Below the pieces are notes generated by a model. That model was not told the DNA's origin and did no database searches. It saw only the letters and a program-made list of their open reading frames with translations. The translations under genes and the position numbers were made by a program. A stretch of DNA of 7,038 nucleotides from Deltaproteobacteria bacterium. Lineage in GTDB: Bacteria > Myxococcota_A > UBA9042 > DTJE01. The stretch spans positions 1 to 7,038 of the forward strand of contig JAADHL010000226.1 of assembly GCA_013151875.1 (NCBI GenBank). The letters run 5' to 3'. The first letter of the stretch is position 1, and each line of letters starts with the position of its first letter. Shown here one piece after another: positions 5,988 through 7,038 of the stretch.

Positions 5988-7038
5988 TCAGTCCGGGTTG
6001 GACATGACCGTGTCGTAGGCGGAGTGGGTGGCATCGAACACCTGGGCGGGCCGGATCGCGTCTCCGATGGAAGAGGCATTGAGGCCGGCCTCGCGAAGCT
6101 TTTCGGTCAGGGCATTGTTCGAGCGGTGCCCCACGGCTGCGATCACGGAATCAAAACGCCCGATGGACCATTCCCCGCCGTGGCCGGACGCATCCCGAAC
6201 GATTGCCTTTCCGTCTTCCATCCTCACCAGGCGCGTCTCCGTATGAATGGTAACCGGCAGCGACGCAAGGCGTTTCATGGTGAGCTTTCGAGTCACGGCT
6301 TCCATGTCTCTGGCCACGTCGTCCAGCATCTCGATCACCACCACCTCACGGCCCAAAAGCCCCAGGGACTCGGCCATTTCGATGCCCACCATGCCCCCGC
6401 CCAGGACCAGCACCCGCTGTCCCGTTTCGTGTCCGTGCAGCACCTGTTCGGCGGTCAGGGGTTCATCGAGTCCCGGTATTTCAGGGATTATGGGTTGCGA
6501 TCCCGTGGCGACCAGCACGCAGCTGGGCCCGATGGCCCGGATCCCCTCCAAGGTCGCCTCGGTGTTCGTGTGTATGATGGCGCCGCTTCGTCGAACCGCC
6601 TTGATCATGGAATCGAGGGGACGCTTCATGCGTTCTTTGCCCGGCGTCATGTATGACAGCGAGAACAGGCCGCCAAGGTCCGCCTGTTTTTCGAACATGG
6701 TCACGTTGTGGCCCTTGCCGCGCGCCAGCAGTGCCGCCTCCATGCCAGCGGGACCGCCTCCAACCACGACCACCTGCACGCCCGAGGGCTGCACTTCGAT
6801 CGTTGGAGGCCTTTCCTCGCGCCCGACCTCGGGGTTGATGATGCATCCGATGGGACCGCCGCCCTTGACCCGCGCCAGGCAGCCCTGGAGGCAGGACCCG
6901 CATTCCATGACTTCGTCGTCCCGGCCATCCCGCATCTTTCGCGGGAGGTCCGGGTCCGCCAGCAGGGGGCGTCCCAGCGCAACCACGTCGGCCATCTCTT
7001 TTTCAATGACCTCTCGGATGCGGGACGGGTCGCCCAGG
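5988..7038 (-). CDS. Fe-S/FAD/NAD(P) oxidoreductase, old-yellow-enzyme type (2,4-dienoyl-CoA reductase / trimethylamine dehydrogenase-like), N-terminal part outside window
   Basis: The frame stays open to the right edge, and 14 residues before the Met at 6995 continue the family sequence, so that Met is internal. Counting from it, ADVVALGRPLLADP (2-15) is the end of the FMN-binding TIM barrel of old yellow enzymes. Cys32, Cys35, Cys39 and Cys51 form the expected 4Fe-4S ligand set. VVVVGGGPAGMEAA (75-88) with FEKQADLGG (101-109) is the FAD-binding Rossmann fold, and VLVLGGGMVGIE (195-206) is the NAD(P)-binding one. SIGDA (309-313) is the C-terminal flavin motif. The family reduces C=C bonds of enoyl or enoate substrates or oxidises small amines, passing electrons between NAD(P)H, FAD, the cluster and FMN. 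About half the protein, including the substrate site, is missing, so the substrate cannot be named. The DUF89 gene follows on the same strand. Confidence 0.92.
   Translation of the reverse strand, partial: LGDPSRIREVIEKEMADVVALGRPLLADPDLPRKMRDGRDDEVMECGSCLQGCLARVKGGGPIGCIINPEVGREERPPTIEVQPSGVQVVVVGGGPAGMEAALLARGKGHNVTMFEKQADLGGLFSLSYMTPGKERMKRPLDSMIKAVRRSGAIIHTNTEATLEGIRAIGPSCVLVATGSQPIIPEIPGLDEPLTAEQVLHGHETGQRVLVLGGGMVGIEMAESLGLLGREVVVIEMLDDVARDMEAVTRKLTMKRLASLPVTIHTETRLVRMEDGKAIVRDASGHGGEWSIGRFDSVIAAVGHRSNNALTEKLREAGLNASSIGDAIRPAQVFDATHSAYDTVMSNPD

Noticed and set aside
5862..6656. A 264-codon plus-strand open frame antisense to the oxidoreductase gene
   Set aside because: It lies almost wholly opposite a gene with firm FAD and NAD motifs, and its translation is rich in Gly, His, Arg and Asp with no recognisable domain, as expected of a GC-rich shadow frame.
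6993..6995. ATG as the start of the oxidoreductase
   Set aside because: The codons upstream to the window edge continue the old-yellow-enzyme barrel sequence, so this Met is internal.

Overview
The window is a GC-rich, gene-dense stretch of bacterial chromosome. It holds six protein genes, two of them cut by the window edges. There are no RNA genes, insertion sequences, CRISPR arrays or phage genes. Features that hint at the organism are an Fe-S/flavin oxidoreductase of the old-yellow-enzyme type, a CxxC-type DUF89 protein and a long-loop NhaA. These would fit a Gram-negative, possibly anaerobic or facultative lineage such as Desulfobacterota, but that is a weak inference from gene content only.

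Layout, plus strand: (1) 1-1728 is the 3' part of an endonuclease/exonuclease/phosphatase (EEP) family protein carrying two related C-terminal beta-sandwich-like modules. (2) 1890-2450 is an unrecognised integral membrane protein with about five membrane segments. (3) 2601-3590 is a sodium/calcium exchanger-family antiporter, and (4) 3590-4999 is the Na+/H+ antiporter NhaA. The two antiporter genes overlap by one base (TGATG) and look translationally coupled.

Layout, minus strand: (5) 5850-4996 is a DUF89/ARMT1-like metal-dependent phosphatase that starts at TTG behind a good ribosome binding site. (6) 7038-5988 is the C-terminal part of an Fe-S/FAD/NAD(P) oxidoreductase related to 2,4-dienoyl-CoA reductase and trimethylamine dehydrogenase. 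The nhaA and DUF89 genes converge and share one CTAG palindrome as their stop codons, so there is no spacer between them. The 137-base gap between genes 6 and 5 holds three tandem copies of a 14-bp repeat.

How the genes may work together: the clearest functional unit is the antiporter pair. A sodium-driven calcium exporter brings Na+ in, and NhaA pumps it out again using protons, so co-translation would match the two activities. The other genes have no evident functional link to that pair. I found no convincing novel defence or mobile system. The most useful leads are the coupled antiporters, the 14-bp repeat array, the shared stop palindrome, the unknown membrane protein and the modular EEP protein.
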